From Acidocella aquatica (GTDB lineage Bacteria > Pseudomonadota > Alphaproteobacteria > Acetobacterales > Acetobacteraceae): DNA of 61,156 bases. Positions 18,254 through 28,421 of the stretch are shown one piece after another (position 1 is the stretch's first letter; each line of letters opens with the position of its first letter). The notes beneath the pieces are model-generated. The model was not told the origin of the DNA. It saw nothing but the letters and a program-made list of their open reading frames with translations, and did not search any database. The stretch spans positions 1 through 61,156 of the forward strand of contig NZ_BSOS01000087.1 in NCBI RefSeq assembly GCF_030160635.1, given 5' to 3'. The position numbers were made by a program, and so were the translations under genes.

Positions 18254-21200
18254 TTATCTGCCATGCCTCCGCGTTTGCTTTCGTTGCTCCATATAGACAT
18301 CCTGCAAATCTTGGCCTCGCTGGCCAACCCGATGCCAGAATTCCGCGTCGAGTTGGCTACTGACCAACGGGCGACGGGCCACCTTGGCCAGAAGTTCCGC
18401 CACATGCGCGCAGACACGGGCAACACGCGCCAATGCCTCTCCATGACGGCCCAATTGCGCCGCCAAAGCAGGCAACTTCTCTTCAAGTGCCTGCGCCATC
18501 CTGAGGCTTAATATCCGTTCTCGCAGCACCGAAGCCTGCTCCAGGCCGCCCCCGCGCACTTCCGCTGCGCGGTGAACCCTCTGCATTGCCTGGACCGCGC
18601 CACGCCGCAGGCCAACGGCACGATCGATCAATGCCAGCGCCGCTTCCTTCTCCGGCGTTTGCGCAAAATTGCGGATGATATTGTGCAACAGATCACCGCG
18701 CCCAATCTCGCGCCGGTCGCCCAAAGGCCTCCGCGCAATCACCTCAGCCCGCTCCGCCCCCTCCGATGTCACGATAAAACTCTGCTCTCGATGCCGGCTT
18801 CCCGATGTATAGGCCCCAAACGCCGAGACCAGTTTCGTGCCGGCGGGCATCGCATGGATATGCTCCGTGACAGTGGTTCCCTGCGCGGTATTTGTGGTCA
18901 GCGCATCACCATAGGCCAACTGAACTCTGCCGCTGGCCTCATCGCGCAGTGTATCCCAGGCGACCGCCCCCTCCCTGCCCGCACCATTTCTCAAGGTCAG
19001 GCCGGCGGCGTCGAGGGCTATAATTTCCAGCACTGACCCGTTGCGACCGATATTCCCGACCGTGCCGGTCTCTATGAATTTTGCATTTGTACGCCGGAAC
19101 AGGCGCACCCGATCTCCCACGGCGAGTGCCAACTCATAGTCCCGCTCTCCCGCGCCATAGGTGGCTTTGATCGTGATTTGATTCGCCCCAATTTCTCCCA
19201 TGGTCCGGCGCTGCTGGCGGATGGCCAGGCTGATGTCATGCGCTTCCGCGTTACTCGGCGCGCTCACCGAAATGCTGAAGTCTGGCCGATCCCGGTTCGC
19301 CTCAAGCCGCTGCCGCCATAGGTAAGCCGTTTGCGCCACCGCCTCTTCATATCCGCCCGGCACAACCTGCAACGTGCCGTTTGCATCCTTCCGGCGTACG
19401 GCCTCTTCTGTCTGGCCATTGCGGAACATCAGCACGGTCTCGCGCTCGTCCGCCGCCTTTTGCCTGACCGAAGAGCCCAATTCCGGCACCTTTTCGGCGC
19501 CCAGGGCCTGGCGCAGCAGCTCGATCACCGGCCCGGCCTCCACCGCCTGCATCTGCTTAGGGTCACCAATCATGACCAGTTGGAAGCCCTTCTCCGCCTG
19601 CGCCGCCATGATCGCGTTCAGTTGACGTGTGCCAAGCAACCCCACCTCATCAACGACCACCACGGATTTGCGGCCGAGGACCAGCTTTCCCCGCTCCAAA
19701 TCCCGCAGGAACGCCGTCACAGCGCGGGTATTCGCGGCCGCTATCCCGGCTTCCGCCAGATCATCCGACTGCCGCCACGCCAGGGCGATGCCATGGACCA
19801 CCCTGCCATCCGCCTGCCAGGCCCGAACCAACGGCTTCAATAATGTGCTCTTGCCGGAGCCCGCCACGCCTATGGCGAGCCCCACCCGCCCGCCAGTGCC
19901 CAGCTGATCGATGATCCGCCGCTGCGCCCGGCCATGCGCACTTGTAAAATCGATCTCCGGGAATGAGGCCACAGCCGTCGCGATGGCTTTGCGCGAGAGC
20001 GCGGCAGAGCGGTCGTGCGCCCCAGCCCGCGCCGCCTCAACGAGTGTCTGTTCCTCCCGAACCTCGAGCGTCGTTGTTACCGCCACCCGGTCCCTGCCCT
20101 GCCGCCCCGGAACACGCCCCCAGATCAACGCGGCGTCCTCACCCCGGCGCTGAACACCCCGTTCGCGGAAAGCCTGTGTGATGGCGTCGACATCGCGGGC
20201 CTCCCCAATCCCCGCGGCGATCAGCCCCTTGGCGGCGGCGATCCGGGCATCTGCACCATCAATCACAGCCCGCCGGTCGAATTGCTTGGCCAGCAACGGC
20301 AAAGCGGCCTGGAAGGCGGTCTCCAGCCGCTGCTCACGGCTGGGGAGAGGCATGACACCATCCGGACGCAGCACGCTCCGGTGCTCATAACCCAGCCGCG
20401 TCGCCGTCGCTCGCCAGGCAGCGAGGTCGCTAACATCATCGCTTTTGGCCTCGCGCGGGTTCTGTACCCCGGATTTGAGCAGGGCGATTTTCCGGGCGGG
20501 CGCGAGATCATCCCACTCAAGCCCTTGCGCCCGCGCATATTCCCGCGCCGCGTCCGTGCCGCTTGCTGTCCGCTTGCTGAACTGCGCCACGATGCTTTCC
20601 GGCACAGCTGAGAGCTTGGCCATTTCCGTGCGGGCATCGAGCTCCACCGCGACGCCATCGGCGCGCAGATGATTGGCGAGATAGGCCTGATACAGCGCGC
20701 CCCATTCATGGATTCGCCCTTCGAGCAAGGCGAGGTTGATGCTGCCCACTCGCCCGCTCGGCGTCTCCACGATGTTGAAGACGGCAACATGGGTGTGCAT
20801 CTGCATGTCGCCCGGCGCACGGCCTTGCGTGCCGGTCAGCGTATGCAGCTCAGTGACCGGCTGGCCGTGCTCGTCTTCCCGCACGATCTCAACCGTGGGC
20901 CGGGCCGCGTAATGATCGAAGGATACCCAGCCGATGGAACCGGCCTCATAACCCCGTTTAGCCGCATCCCCGATTGAAGCGCGGCCAATCTCCCCCTCAA
21001 TGGTGGTCATGACATTGTCGATGGCGTCTCGGTGCGCCTGATGCAGCATCGCCTGTTCGGCTTTGGTGGGCGCGAAGGCCCAGGCGATGGAGAGGGATTT
21101 GGGCGCGGAGAAGGTCAGATCGATATAGCCAATCCGCATCTTGGCGGCTTCAAGAATGGTCCGGTATTGGCGGGCACTTAACCCCCGCCCCTCGGCATCA

Positions 21201-22048
21201 CGCCCGGCCAGAATATGCGTCCGCTGTTCGGGGGAAGGCGTTTTGTCTTTGACGCCCAGGCTCGAGAGCAAACGCCTTACCACCCGCTCGGGCTCCTCAG
21301 CGGACAACGGCTCACCATTGACCTTCCGCCCCGCCAGCATCCGCGCCAATTCTTCGGGCGTTGGCACCCGTGCTGCATCCAAGCCAAAAATCTGCGCCAG
21401 CGGCAGGCTCGAGGCGCGCTGCACCCGGCCCTCGATGGTGCCGCCATCCGCGCGCTGGCCGTTCAGCAGGCACGCCACCTCATCCGGCTTCAGCCCGCGT
21501 CGCAGCTCGATTCCTAACCGCCGCGCCAGCAGCGGGTTCATATCCCGCCGCGGCGTTGCCGTCGCACTGCTACGATCTGGCGCGATGGCGGCCTCGGCCA
21601 TCGCAGCGTCCAAGTGTCTCTCTTTGTCGTCTGTCCCCTCACCGCCCCCGTCTCTGGTTGGTCTCGCCCCAGACCGCCGAGCCAGACGGCCCAGCGCTTC
21701 TTCACGGCCCACCAGCCCCGCCGCCGCAAAGGCCGCCAAAGCCCGCAAAATCAGTTCATCCAGCCCATTATCCGCGCCCGTGGCTATTGCAGCGCCGCTT
21801 TCGGCAAGGCGTTCCGCTTCCACCCGCACCAGCCCATCCAGCGTATCCGCCACCAAAGGAGTGCCACCGGCCGTGAACCGGCCGTAGCGCGACGCGGCCG
21901 CATCGGCGAGCGTTGGCGGCGTCACGCCCTGCTCGTAATATTCCGCCATCGCCGCCATCTCGGGCGACAAGGTCTGCTGCAATAAATGTTCGCTCATGAA
22001 CCTCGCCGCAGCCGGCGCTCCCGCCGCCCCGGTGCGATAGGTCAGCAT
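18254..22048 (-). CDS. MobF-family conjugative relaxase-helicase (TrwC/TraI-like)
   Basis: This is a 1264-residue bifunctional protein. The N-terminal relaxase domain shows a Tyr pair (AEYYEQG, Tyr37-Tyr38, comparable to TrwC SYYEDG) and a metal-binding HxH (MQMHTHVAVF) near residue 416. The helicase half shows Walker A (GVAGSGKST) near 726 and VVVDEVGLLG. It nicks oriT, stays bound to the strand and unwinds it for transfer. The relaxase motif Tyr and His lie unusually far apart, separated by an insert of over 200 residues compared with R388 TrwC. It is the last gene of the virB operon and directly abuts the preceding small gene. Confidence 0.88.
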   Translation of the reverse strand: MLTYRTGAAGAPAAARFMSEHLLQQTLSPEMAAMAEYYEQGVTPPTLADAAASRYGRFTAGGTPLVADTLDGLVRVEAERLAESGAAIATGADNGLDELILRALAAFAAAGLVGREEALGRLARRSGARPTRDGGGEGTDDKERHLDAAMAEAAIAPDRSSATATPRRDMNPLLARRLGIELRRGLKPDEVACLLNGQRADGGTIEGRVQRASSLPLAQIFGLDAARVPTPEELARMLAGRKVNGEPLSAEEPERVVRRLLSSLGVKDKTPSPEQRTHILAGRDAEGRGLSARQYRTILEAAKMRIGYIDLTFSAPKSLSIAWAFAPTKAEQAMLHQAHRDAIDNVMTTIEGEIGRASIGDAAKRGYEAGSIGWVSFDHYAARPTVEIVREDEHGQPVTELHTLTGTQGRAPGDMQMHTHVAVFNIVETPSGRVGSINLALLEGRIHEWGALYQAYLANHLRADGVAVELDARTEMAKLSAVPESIVAQFSKRTASGTDAAREYARAQGLEWDDLAPARKIALLKSGVQNPREAKSDDVSDLAAWRATATRLGYEHRSVLRPDGVMPLPSREQRLETAFQAALPLLAKQFDRRAVIDGADARIAAAKGLIAAGIGEARDVDAITQAFRERGVQRRGEDAALIWGRVPGRQGRDRVAVTTTLEVREEQTLVEAARAGAHDRSAALSRKAIATAVASFPEIDFTSAHGRAQRRIIDQLGTGGRVGLAIGVAGSGKSTLLKPLVRAWQADGRVVHGIALAWRQSDDLAEAGIAAANTRAVTAFLRDLERGKLVLGRKSVVVVDEVGLLGTRQLNAIMAAQAEKGFQLVMIGDPKQMQAVEAGPVIELLRQALGAEKVPELGSSVRQKAADERETVLMFRNGQTEEAVRRKDANGTLQVVPGGYEEAVAQTAYLWRQRLEANRDRPDFSISVSAPSNAEAHDISLAIRQQRRTMGEIGANQITIKATYGAGERDYELALAVGDRVRLFRRTNAKFIETGTVGNIGRNGSVLEIIALDAAGLTLRNGAGREGAVAWDTLRDEASGRVQLAYGDALTTNTAQGTTVTEHIHAMPAGTKLVSAFGAYTSGSRHREQSFIVTSEGAERAEVIARRPLGDRREIGRGDLLHNIIRNFAQTPEKEAALALIDRAVGLRRGAVQAMQRVHRAAEVRGGGLEQASVLRERILSLRMAQALEEKLPALAAQLGRHGEALARVARVCAHVAELLAKVARRPLVSSQLDAEFWHRVGQRGQDLQDVYMEQRKQTRRHGR

Positions 22049-22456
22049 TCAGCCGCCCTCACCATCCATGGCCGGACTCTGTGGCCATTCCGGCCCGTTA
22101 TGATCCGGCGGTGCTTCGCCGGGCGGCACGCCAAAGGCCACGCGCAGAACCAGCGCCAGCCCGTCGAATTTGCGTTCCACATCGCCGACCGATGCATCCA
22201 GATCCATGATCGCCTCAGTCAGACCCTGCAAGGTTTTAAGCAGCGGCGATGGTGCTGAATCCGCGGCGGCAAACTCACTGAGCTTGCGCAGCATCGTGGT
22301 CTGAACGTGCAACGTGTCAAGCATCAACCCCAGCGCGCCATTCATCGCCGCTTGTCCGGCATCAAGTGCGGCCAGCCGCGTGGCAATTGCCTCCAGGGAC
22401 AAATGCGAAGATACGGCCGAGCCTCTACGATTCGCCTTGTCGTTCAGACTTTCCAT
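22049..22456 (-). CDS. Coiled-coil transfer accessory protein
   Basis: This 135-residue protein has heptad-like helices (residues about 15-100) and a Pro-rich C-terminus. ATG 22456 is preferred over the TTG three bases earlier. Its stop touches the relaxase start, so it is likely co-translated with the relaxase. I do not recognise the family. A relaxosome or mobilisation helper role, as for MobC-like proteins, is only inferred from position. Confidence 0.6.
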   Translation of the reverse strand: MESLNDKANRRGSAVSSHLSLEAIATRLAALDAGQAAMNGALGLMLDTLHVQTTMLRKLSEFAAADSAPSPLLKTLQGLTEAIMDLDASVGDVERKFDGLALVLRVAFGVPPGEAPPDHNGPEWPQSPAMDGEGG

Positions 22457-22508
22457 CAAACAAGCGAGACGGCGCTACGGCAAACCGGCACGGAATCAGA
22501 ACGAGTTT

Positions 22509-22733
22509 TCATGGCGTCAGCCGCCGCCTATGCGGCACCTCCAGGGGCGGTGCTTCCAGATCATTGAGCGTTGGCTGGCGCGCGCTGTCAGGGATACGCG
22601 CCTCCGCCCGTGCATCGCGCAGCAGGCTCGCTGCCCGGGCCAGGGCGGCATTCTTCTCCGGTGTGGATTTACTCGCCACCGAAAGCCAGTACGCGGCGGC
22701 GGCGCGGTCGAGATCGGCGTCTATTTCTGACAT
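22509..22733 (-). CDS. Small hypothetical protein in transfer operon
   Basis: This 74-residue, Ala-rich helical protein starts at ATG 22733 with a very good AAGGAG Shine-Dalgarno. That site lies in the 3' end of virD4, whose stop is four bases upstream. No motif is recognised. It is probably part of the transfer operon between the coupling protein and the relaxase. The longer frame to 22913 is antisense-like noise within virD4. Confidence 0.6.
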   Translation of the reverse strand: MSEIDADLDRAAAAYWLSVASKSTPEKNAALARAASLLRDARAEARIPDSARQPTLNDLEAPPLEVPHRRRLTP

Positions 22734-22737
22734 CGGT

Positions 22738-24603
22738 TCATACTCCTTGTTGGTTTGATTGCTGGTTGGTGCCGGTCTGATACCCCGGCTTGTGGAAGCG
22801 GTTTTCCGCGACAAGCGCCCGCATCTCGGGTCTGCGGAAATAAATCGCCCGCCCGCAGCGCAACGGGGCCATGCCGCGCGCCAGGACAAACATCTCGTCA
22901 TCACGCACGTCATGCATCAGCTCCGCCTTGCGGATCAGCGGCCGGCCGATCTCATGATAGGAAATATTTGAACCACGCGACAGCGAGGATGATTGCATCG
23001 CCTTACCGGATTTGCCGGTATTCATCCCCTCGGAACTTGCCATTACCCCATAGGTGCCAAAGGAATTTTCCAGCTCAGTGGCCGTATCGAGATCCTGCAC
23101 CGCCGCATAGCAACGATAGGATACGCCGTCATACCAGGAGCGTTTGCCCTGTTCGCCCCATTGTTCGACGATCTGCCCACTCGATTGATAAAGTAGCTGC
23201 ATGGTGATGCCGTATTTGCGCCCCGCATCCCGCGCAGTTTCCAAGATTTTCATATAACCAAGCCGCGCCGCCTCATCGAGCAGGAACAGTACCCGGCCCT
23301 GCATCGCGCCATCGGCCTCGTAGACCGCATTCAGCAGCGCACCGATGATGGTGCGCGATATCCCGGGCTCCGTTTCCAGCGCCTTCAACGGCATTTTGAG
23401 GAATATCGTCACCTTGCCATCCAGCAAGGCCGAGGTCTTAAAACTATTCCCACAAACGAGATTGGCAAACGCCGGATTGGCGAGCCAAGTTGTCAACTCG
23501 GCGGCACTACCGACCACCCCACTGAACGTCTCGTCGACCAGCCCGCAAACCGGCCCAGCGAGTTGGCGCGCATAGGCACTGGGGCTGGCCTCGAAGATCC
23601 CCCGCAACACGGCGCGGACCTCGTTAACTGGCATAGCGATCGCCCTGCGTACTGCGCGCAAGGTTTTGATTTTTTGCGGCGCTGTCTCGTCGAATAAAAT
23701 ATGGGCCAAAAAACAGCGCACCACATTGCGCGCCATGCTGTCGAAAAAATCATCTTTTCTGGCCGCTGGCTTGGTATCCCCGCACACCCAGGCAACGACG
23801 GAATCAATATTGGTGGCAGCCAGCGGCGAGGCGATGTCAATCCAGTCCAGCACATTGAAGCCGGTATCTGTTCTTAGATCGAGCTCATACACCGCCTGCC
23901 CCATCGCCTTGCGCGCGTCCCGCAACATCGGCGCGATCTCTCCGGCGGGATCAAGAATGACCGCCGAGCCAGTCCAATGGAGCAAAGTCGAGACTGCCGT
24001 CGTAGTCTTGTAGCCGCCACTGCCAATGACCATTAGCGAATGCGTTGGCCCCTCTCGGCACGGATCGATTAATAGCGCTGCCTGGCCACCCTGTCCCCAG
24101 GTTTTGGCGTTTTCAGGATCAAACCGCCGGGCCGCAATTTTGTCCTGATCAACGCGATACGCCTCGCCGACGACAATGCCGCCAAAGGTCGGGTGCGCGC
24201 CGGGGAACCGCTCGCGCGCTTCCACCATCGTCATCCACGCGGCGCGACCATGATTATCAGTCACCGCCAGCGGCGATTTGACGATACCGCCAAAGAGTGG
24301 CCGCCGGAGTTTTGGCCCCACCACTTGCTGGCCGCGATAGATGAGTGCCGTGATCATCAGCATTGGTGGCACGGCACCCACCCCGGCACTGATTTTGAGC
24401 CAGAGCGCCACACGCGGATTGCCATCAAAATTCAACGCATATAGCCACCATTGCCAGAATGGATGCGGAAACTCATGCAGCAGCCCGGTCCCGAACAAAA
24501 ACACGAAGGACGCCACCACGGTCCAGGCGATTAACACCAGGATAAAGCCAAAACCTGCTTTGACAATGAGTTGGCCGGTTTGCTCTGAGATGGTGATGCT
24601 CAT
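22738..24603 (-). CDS. virD4: T4SS coupling protein VirD4/TraG
   Basis: This is a 621-residue inner-membrane ATPase. Two hydrophobic segments near residues 12-40 and 70-90 anchor it. Walker A reads GSGGYKTT (near 193), a VirD4-type variant, and Walker B is in VLFLLDEAARLG. It links the relaxosome to the VirB channel and pumps DNA. It starts three bases after the virB11 stop. The length and motifs fit the TraG/VirD4 family well. Confidence 0.92.
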   Translation of the reverse strand: MSITISEQTGQLIVKAGFGFILVLIAWTVVASFVFLFGTGLLHEFPHPFWQWWLYALNFDGNPRVALWLKISAGVGAVPPMLMITALIYRGQQVVGPKLRRPLFGGIVKSPLAVTDNHGRAAWMTMVEARERFPGAHPTFGGIVVGEAYRVDQDKIAARRFDPENAKTWGQGGQAALLIDPCREGPTHSLMVIGSGGYKTTTAVSTLLHWTGSAVILDPAGEIAPMLRDARKAMGQAVYELDLRTDTGFNVLDWIDIASPLAATNIDSVVAWVCGDTKPAARKDDFFDSMARNVVRCFLAHILFDETAPQKIKTLRAVRRAIAMPVNEVRAVLRGIFEASPSAYARQLAGPVCGLVDETFSGVVGSAAELTTWLANPAFANLVCGNSFKTSALLDGKVTIFLKMPLKALETEPGISRTIIGALLNAVYEADGAMQGRVLFLLDEAARLGYMKILETARDAGRKYGITMQLLYQSSGQIVEQWGEQGKRSWYDGVSYRCYAAVQDLDTATELENSFGTYGVMASSEGMNTGKSGKAMQSSSLSRGSNISYHEIGRPLIRKAELMHDVRDDEMFVLARGMAPLRCGRAIYFRRPEMRALVAENRFHKPGYQTGTNQQSNQQGV

Positions 24604-24606
24604 GAC

Positions 24607-25647
24607 TCAGGCCGCCCGCAACAAATGCGCAGCACTCTCACCACGGCGCGCAGCGTCAGCCGCAAACCACACTTCGCCGATCTCGTAGACCGCGCCCTCA
24701 TTGTGGAATGGAATGATCAGATCGACGGCTGCGGATAAAAACTCCATCAACGTCCTGTCATCCCACCTCCCACCCTGCGGGCTGCCCTTCACCAGGGCAA
24801 ACAACCGCCTGAAAGCCTGCTCGGGATTACGCCCATGGATGGTGGTGATTGAGCCGGGATGCCCGGAGACGATCTCGTTGATATAGGTCCAGGCCGCATC
24901 GTCACGCAGCTCCTGCAATAGGATCCGATCTGGCTTCATGCGCAGGCTGGCTTGCAATAACATCTCCGGTGTCACCCGCGCCAAGCCGATATTATCCTTG
25001 GCATATAGCAACCGGACATGATTGGGCTGGGGGATGACCAGCTCCAGCGTGTCCTCGATGGTGATCAGCCGCTCCTGCGACGGGATGGCGCTGATGAGGG
25101 TTTTACTCATCGTCGTCTTGCCCGATCCGGTAGCACCGCACAGCAGGATGGTGAGCCGCGCCTGCACCGCGCGCTCCAAGAAGGTTTTGATGTCACCAGC
25201 ATCATAGAGGGCAAGCAAGGCGGCAAAGTCCCGCTGCGCCGCCTCTTTGCGGCTGGCCCAGTTATTCCAGCCCGCCACCTGGTAACGGCTCACCAGCGAG
25301 TCGAGCGGTGCCACCGAGCCTCCCGGCTTGCGGATGGTGATGCTGAGCGTACCAGCCGGAACGGCGGGCGGCATGCAGATTTGCAGCCGCTCCCCGCCGG
25401 GCAATTCGGTGGCGCAAAGCGGGCTGCGCGGTCCGACATCTTGCTTGCGCAGCGCTCCGGCCAGCGTCGCGATATCCTCGAGGGCTGCATAATCGAGCAA
25501 CACGGCTTCCACACGAAACTGACCGCGCTGTCGGACAAATAGCTCTCCCGGACGGTTGATGCAGATTTCTTCCGTGGCGGGATCATCCAGCCAGGGTGCC
25601 AGCGGTTGCATCAGATATGTTAGCAAACGCGCCGCCTCACCCGCCAT
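24607..25647 (-). CDS. virB11: T4SS ATPase VirB11
   Basis: This 346-residue hexameric secretion ATPase has Walker A GATGSGKTT near residue 172, an Asp box (ITIEDTLEL), and an arginine/His box (SGHPGSITTIHG). It drives pilus assembly and substrate transfer with VirD4 and VirB4 at the inner membrane. I chose ATG 25647 (MAGEAARLL), which overlaps the virB10 3' end by 11 bases. The upstream in-frame start at 25710 would lengthen the overlap and add atypical sequence. Confidence 0.92.
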   Translation of the reverse strand: MAGEAARLLTYLMQPLAPWLDDPATEEICINRPGELFVRQRGQFRVEAVLLDYAALEDIATLAGALRKQDVGPRSPLCATELPGGERLQICMPPAVPAGTLSITIRKPGGSVAPLDSLVSRYQVAGWNNWASRKEAAQRDFAALLALYDAGDIKTFLERAVQARLTILLCGATGSGKTTMSKTLISAIPSQERLITIEDTLELVIPQPNHVRLLYAKDNIGLARVTPEMLLQASLRMKPDRILLQELRDDAAWTYINEIVSGHPGSITTIHGRNPEQAFRRLFALVKGSPQGGRWDDRTLMEFLSAAVDLIIPFHNEGAVYEIGEVWFAADAARRGESAAHLLRAA

Positions 25648-26803
25648 TGCCCGTCTCCACGCCGGTATCGTCGAGCCGCAACCGGTACACGCTGGAAAAA
25701 TCCAGATCATGCGCCACGATCAGCGACACGGTATCACCCTGGTTCTTGGTCAGCGTCGGCGGAATGTTGATGGAGTTTGCCAGGGCGGTGTTGGCAACCG
25801 ACTGCCCATTGCTCTGTGCGGCATACACAAAGCCGAGTGCCGTCTGCTGCGACGTCGAATTACCGCTGCCATTCCCCGCCGCCGCCAGAGTTCCGGCCTG
25901 CAGCCCGCCTTGCACCAGGGTCAGCATTAACGCCCCGCCGAACCGGTCCCAGAAATGGTTGTTGACCGCGCCCGGTAAACCCGCTCGCCCGAGATCGTCG
26001 GAACCCGGCGAATCCAGCTTAACAATGACATGATCCGGCGTCTCTGCACGGGTCCAATCAACGAACACCCGGTTCTGGCCTTGCAAGAGACCGTTCTCCA
26101 TTTGACCGACAATTTTTGTGCCGCGATCAAGCAGAACGACATTTCCGGTAGCCCCTCGAATGTCGATTGGCACAACGCAGGTAACGAGGCCGGGAAGCTG
26201 GCTATCGATGGCGGTTTGCAGCGTGCACGGGATCATCGTGCCCTCGGTGATCACCATGTCCGGATGTTGCATAACCGTGGCCTGCTCGCCATCGAGAACC
26301 GTGGGCTTCAGCCGGGCCGCCAAGGGGGAATTATCCGGCATCGCCGCCGCCGCCGTGGCGCCCGGCTGACTGGCGCTCAAGGAGGCCGGCTGGTTGGGAA
26401 CCGGCACCGATGGTCCGGAGAAGGCCAGGATCGGCGCCGCAGCAGGCGAGGCTTGCGCGGGTGCGTCCAACAATCCCGTTGTTGTATTGGCTGGCGCCGG
26501 CAAATTTTGCGCGGCGGGCTTCATGACCGCGTCCGGTGGCCCGTTAAAAACTTCGCCGCCATTCGTATATGCCGCTGGAATGATTTTTTGCTGGTCCGCC
26601 CGCTTATGGCTGAACAGCGCATTGAACCAGATGAAGCCCAGCCCCAAAACCGCCACCAGCGCCAGAATGCCGAGCTTGGTGCCGGTTGTCAGCTCCCGGC
26701 GCGGCGTGCCCGCGACGGGCGAACGGCCATCCTCCACCGGCGAGGCTGCCGCCTGATCGCTCCGGCTCCTCACCTCCGGCCCGTTGGGCGCTTGCCCGCT
26801 CAT
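25637..26803 (-). CDS. virB10: T4SS core complex protein VirB10
   Basis: This 388-residue protein has a cytoplasmic N-terminus, one TM helix (LGILALVAVLGLGFIWF, residues about 44-60), a Pro/Ala-rich periplasmic linker and a C-terminal TrbI/VirB10 beta-barrel (GTMIPCTLQTAID, LDRGTKIVG). It spans both membranes and transmits energy signals in the channel. It starts inside the virB9 stop (ATGA overlap). Confidence 0.93.
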   Translation of the reverse strand: MSGQAPNGPEVRSRSDQAAASPVEDGRSPVAGTPRRELTTGTKLGILALVAVLGLGFIWFNALFSHKRADQQKIIPAAYTNGGEVFNGPPDAVMKPAAQNLPAPANTTTGLLDAPAQASPAAAPILAFSGPSVPVPNQPASLSASQPGATAAAAMPDNSPLAARLKPTVLDGEQATVMQHPDMVITEGTMIPCTLQTAIDSQLPGLVTCVVPIDIRGATGNVVLLDRGTKIVGQMENGLLQGQNRVFVDWTRAETPDHVIVKLDSPGSDDLGRAGLPGAVNNHFWDRFGGALMLTLVQGGLQAGTLAAAGNGSGNSTSQQTALGFVYAAQSNGQSVANTALANSINIPPTLTKNQGDTVSLIVAHDLDFSSVYRLRLDDTGVETGNGG

Positions 26804-27726
26804 GGCTTCGCTCCCGGCATACTGTTACCCGGCGGCACGACAACGCGCGACACATCCGGGCTGGTCGTCCCGGTCTCAGGATTACCACCCACCGACTGGT
26901 AGCCGAGATTGTAAATATCCAGGACCGTGCCGCCATCGCGCAGGTGCCATTCCCGTGCGGTCTGGTCGAGCTGCACGATATCGCCGCGGACCGCGTAGCT
27001 GGCCGTGGCCTCCTTCCCATCCGGGTCAATCACGAAGATCGAGGGGATGCGGGCGTTGCCTGCAAATTGCAGTAGCGTGGAATAGCCATTATCCCACACT
27101 GCTAAGGGTGCCAGCGAGCGGTCTCCACGTGCGACGTATTTGTAATTGCGCGGCCCGGCATAAGGGTTGCTCTGCTCAGTCTGGAATGCCGCCTGTGCGG
27201 CGGTTTGTGTCGCCCGCGCCAAAGCCAGCCGGTTGAGCGCCTCCACCTTTTTGGCATCGGCAGCTGCACGCGCCGCCGCCGCTTTGGCCGCATCCGCCGG
27301 ATAGGTGAACTGCACCGAGTAGAACACACCTGCAGCCCCATCCGCCGTGCTCGGGGCGTTCACGGTCTCGATCTCGAAGACATAGCGTCGGAGCGCGCCA
27401 TCCTGGCGCTGGGTGAGCACGATGATCGGCTGCAATTCGAGCGCGGCGCTCGGCTTGAGGAACAGGTAATTTCCCTTCGGCACCGCCGCCAGATGCAGGC
27501 TGTCCGTCTCCGCCACCGAGGTGACCGTTTCATCCGGCGCAAAGCTCACCACCATCGTCGCGCCGATGATCGTCGATAGATGCACCACCTGGCCCGGATT
27601 GTAGGCGACATAGCGCATCCGGCTGTCATAATGGCCCGCATCCGGCGTTTGATCAGCATAGGCGCCGCGCGCCATCACCATACTTGTCACACCAACCACG
27701 AGCACCAACGCAAAAGCTCGTCTCAT
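26800..27726 (-). CDS. virB9: T4SS core complex protein VirB9
   Basis: This 308-residue periplasmic protein has a signal peptide (cleavage near AYA-DQTP, residue 24), an N-terminal beta domain (VRYVAYNPGQVVHL-like) and a C-terminal VirB9/TrbG domain (NYKYVARGD, PSIFVIDPDG). It forms the outer-membrane ring with VirB7 and VirB10. An Ala-rich helical insert at about residues 145-185 separates the two domains. Its start overlaps virB8 by four bases. Confidence 0.93.
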   Translation of the reverse strand: MRRAFALVLVVGVTSMVMARGAYADQTPDAGHYDSRMRYVAYNPGQVVHLSTIIGATMVVSFAPDETVTSVAETDSLHLAAVPKGNYLFLKPSAALELQPIIVLTQRQDGALRRYVFEIETVNAPSTADGAAGVFYSVQFTYPADAAKAAAARAAADAKKVEALNRLALARATQTAAQAAFQTEQSNPYAGPRNYKYVARGDRSLAPLAVWDNGYSTLLQFAGNARIPSIFVIDPDGKEATASYAVRGDIVQLDQTAREWHLRDGGTVLDIYNLGYQSVGGNPETGTTSPDVSRVVVPPGNSMPGAKP

Positions 27727-28415
27727 GGCGCTGTATCCTCTTCGTTCTGGTAGCTTGTAATGATGATGCCGCCAGGATCATCCAGCCGTTCGGCATCAGG
27801 CATCGTATCGACCTGCTCGAATTGCTCCGTTGCGGTCCAGGTGGTCGTAACAGCGGTATTCATGCCCGCCTCAAAGATCCGCTGGTAACGCACTTGCGCC
27901 ACGCCAGGACCGATCAGCGCCACTGAAATCGGCTCCACGGTCACGACGCCATTCTTGCCGATGGTCACCTGCGGGGATTGCGGGTTGGGATAATTGAACC
28001 ACGCCTGATAGGCGGCTTTTGTCGCGGCATCCGACATGCCGGAGACGATGTCATAGCGGTAGCGAGCGGTATCATAGGAATAACCTTCGCGCATCTGCAC
28101 ATATTGCCAGAGGGCCGCGCGGATCACCGCTTGATGCGTGGAGGCCGGCAAGGTTGAAAGCGCGACTGAATTATCGATCGTGCCATCCGGGCGAATGAGA
28201 AAATACACCGGCACCAATTTGGTCAATGGCAACATCGAGGCCACCGCCCATGCCAGCCCCAGATTCGCGAGCATGGAAACAGCGAACGCCACCAGCGCGC
28301 CTTTGGAGAGTAGTCGCGCCGAGCGCGCCCGCGCTTCCTGAAACGACAAAACCTCCCTGTAATGCTTATCCAGCATGGCGGGCGCGAGAGGGAATGTGCC
28401 GGAGTTCTGATCCAT
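27723..28415 (-). CDS. virB8: T4SS inner-membrane protein VirB8
   Basis: This 230-residue protein has one TM helix (residues about 38-60) and a VirB8 NTF2-like periplasmic domain (YSYDTARYRYDIVSGMSD; VRYQRIFEAG). It is an assembly factor contacting VirB9, VirB10 and VirB5. ATG 28415 is used; a GTG lies one codon upstream. It follows the VirB7-like gene by six bases. Confidence 0.92.
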   Translation of the reverse strand: MDQNSGTFPLAPAMLDKHYREVLSFQEARARSARLLSKGALVAFAVSMLANLGLAWAVASMLPLTKLVPVYFLIRPDGTIDNSVALSTLPASTHQAVIRAALWQYVQMREGYSYDTARYRYDIVSGMSDAATKAAYQAWFNYPNPQSPQVTIGKNGVVTVEPISVALIGPGVAQVRYQRIFEAGMNTAVTTTWTATEQFEQVDTMPDAERLDDPGGIIITSYQNEEDTAP

Positions 28416-28421
28416 CACGCC

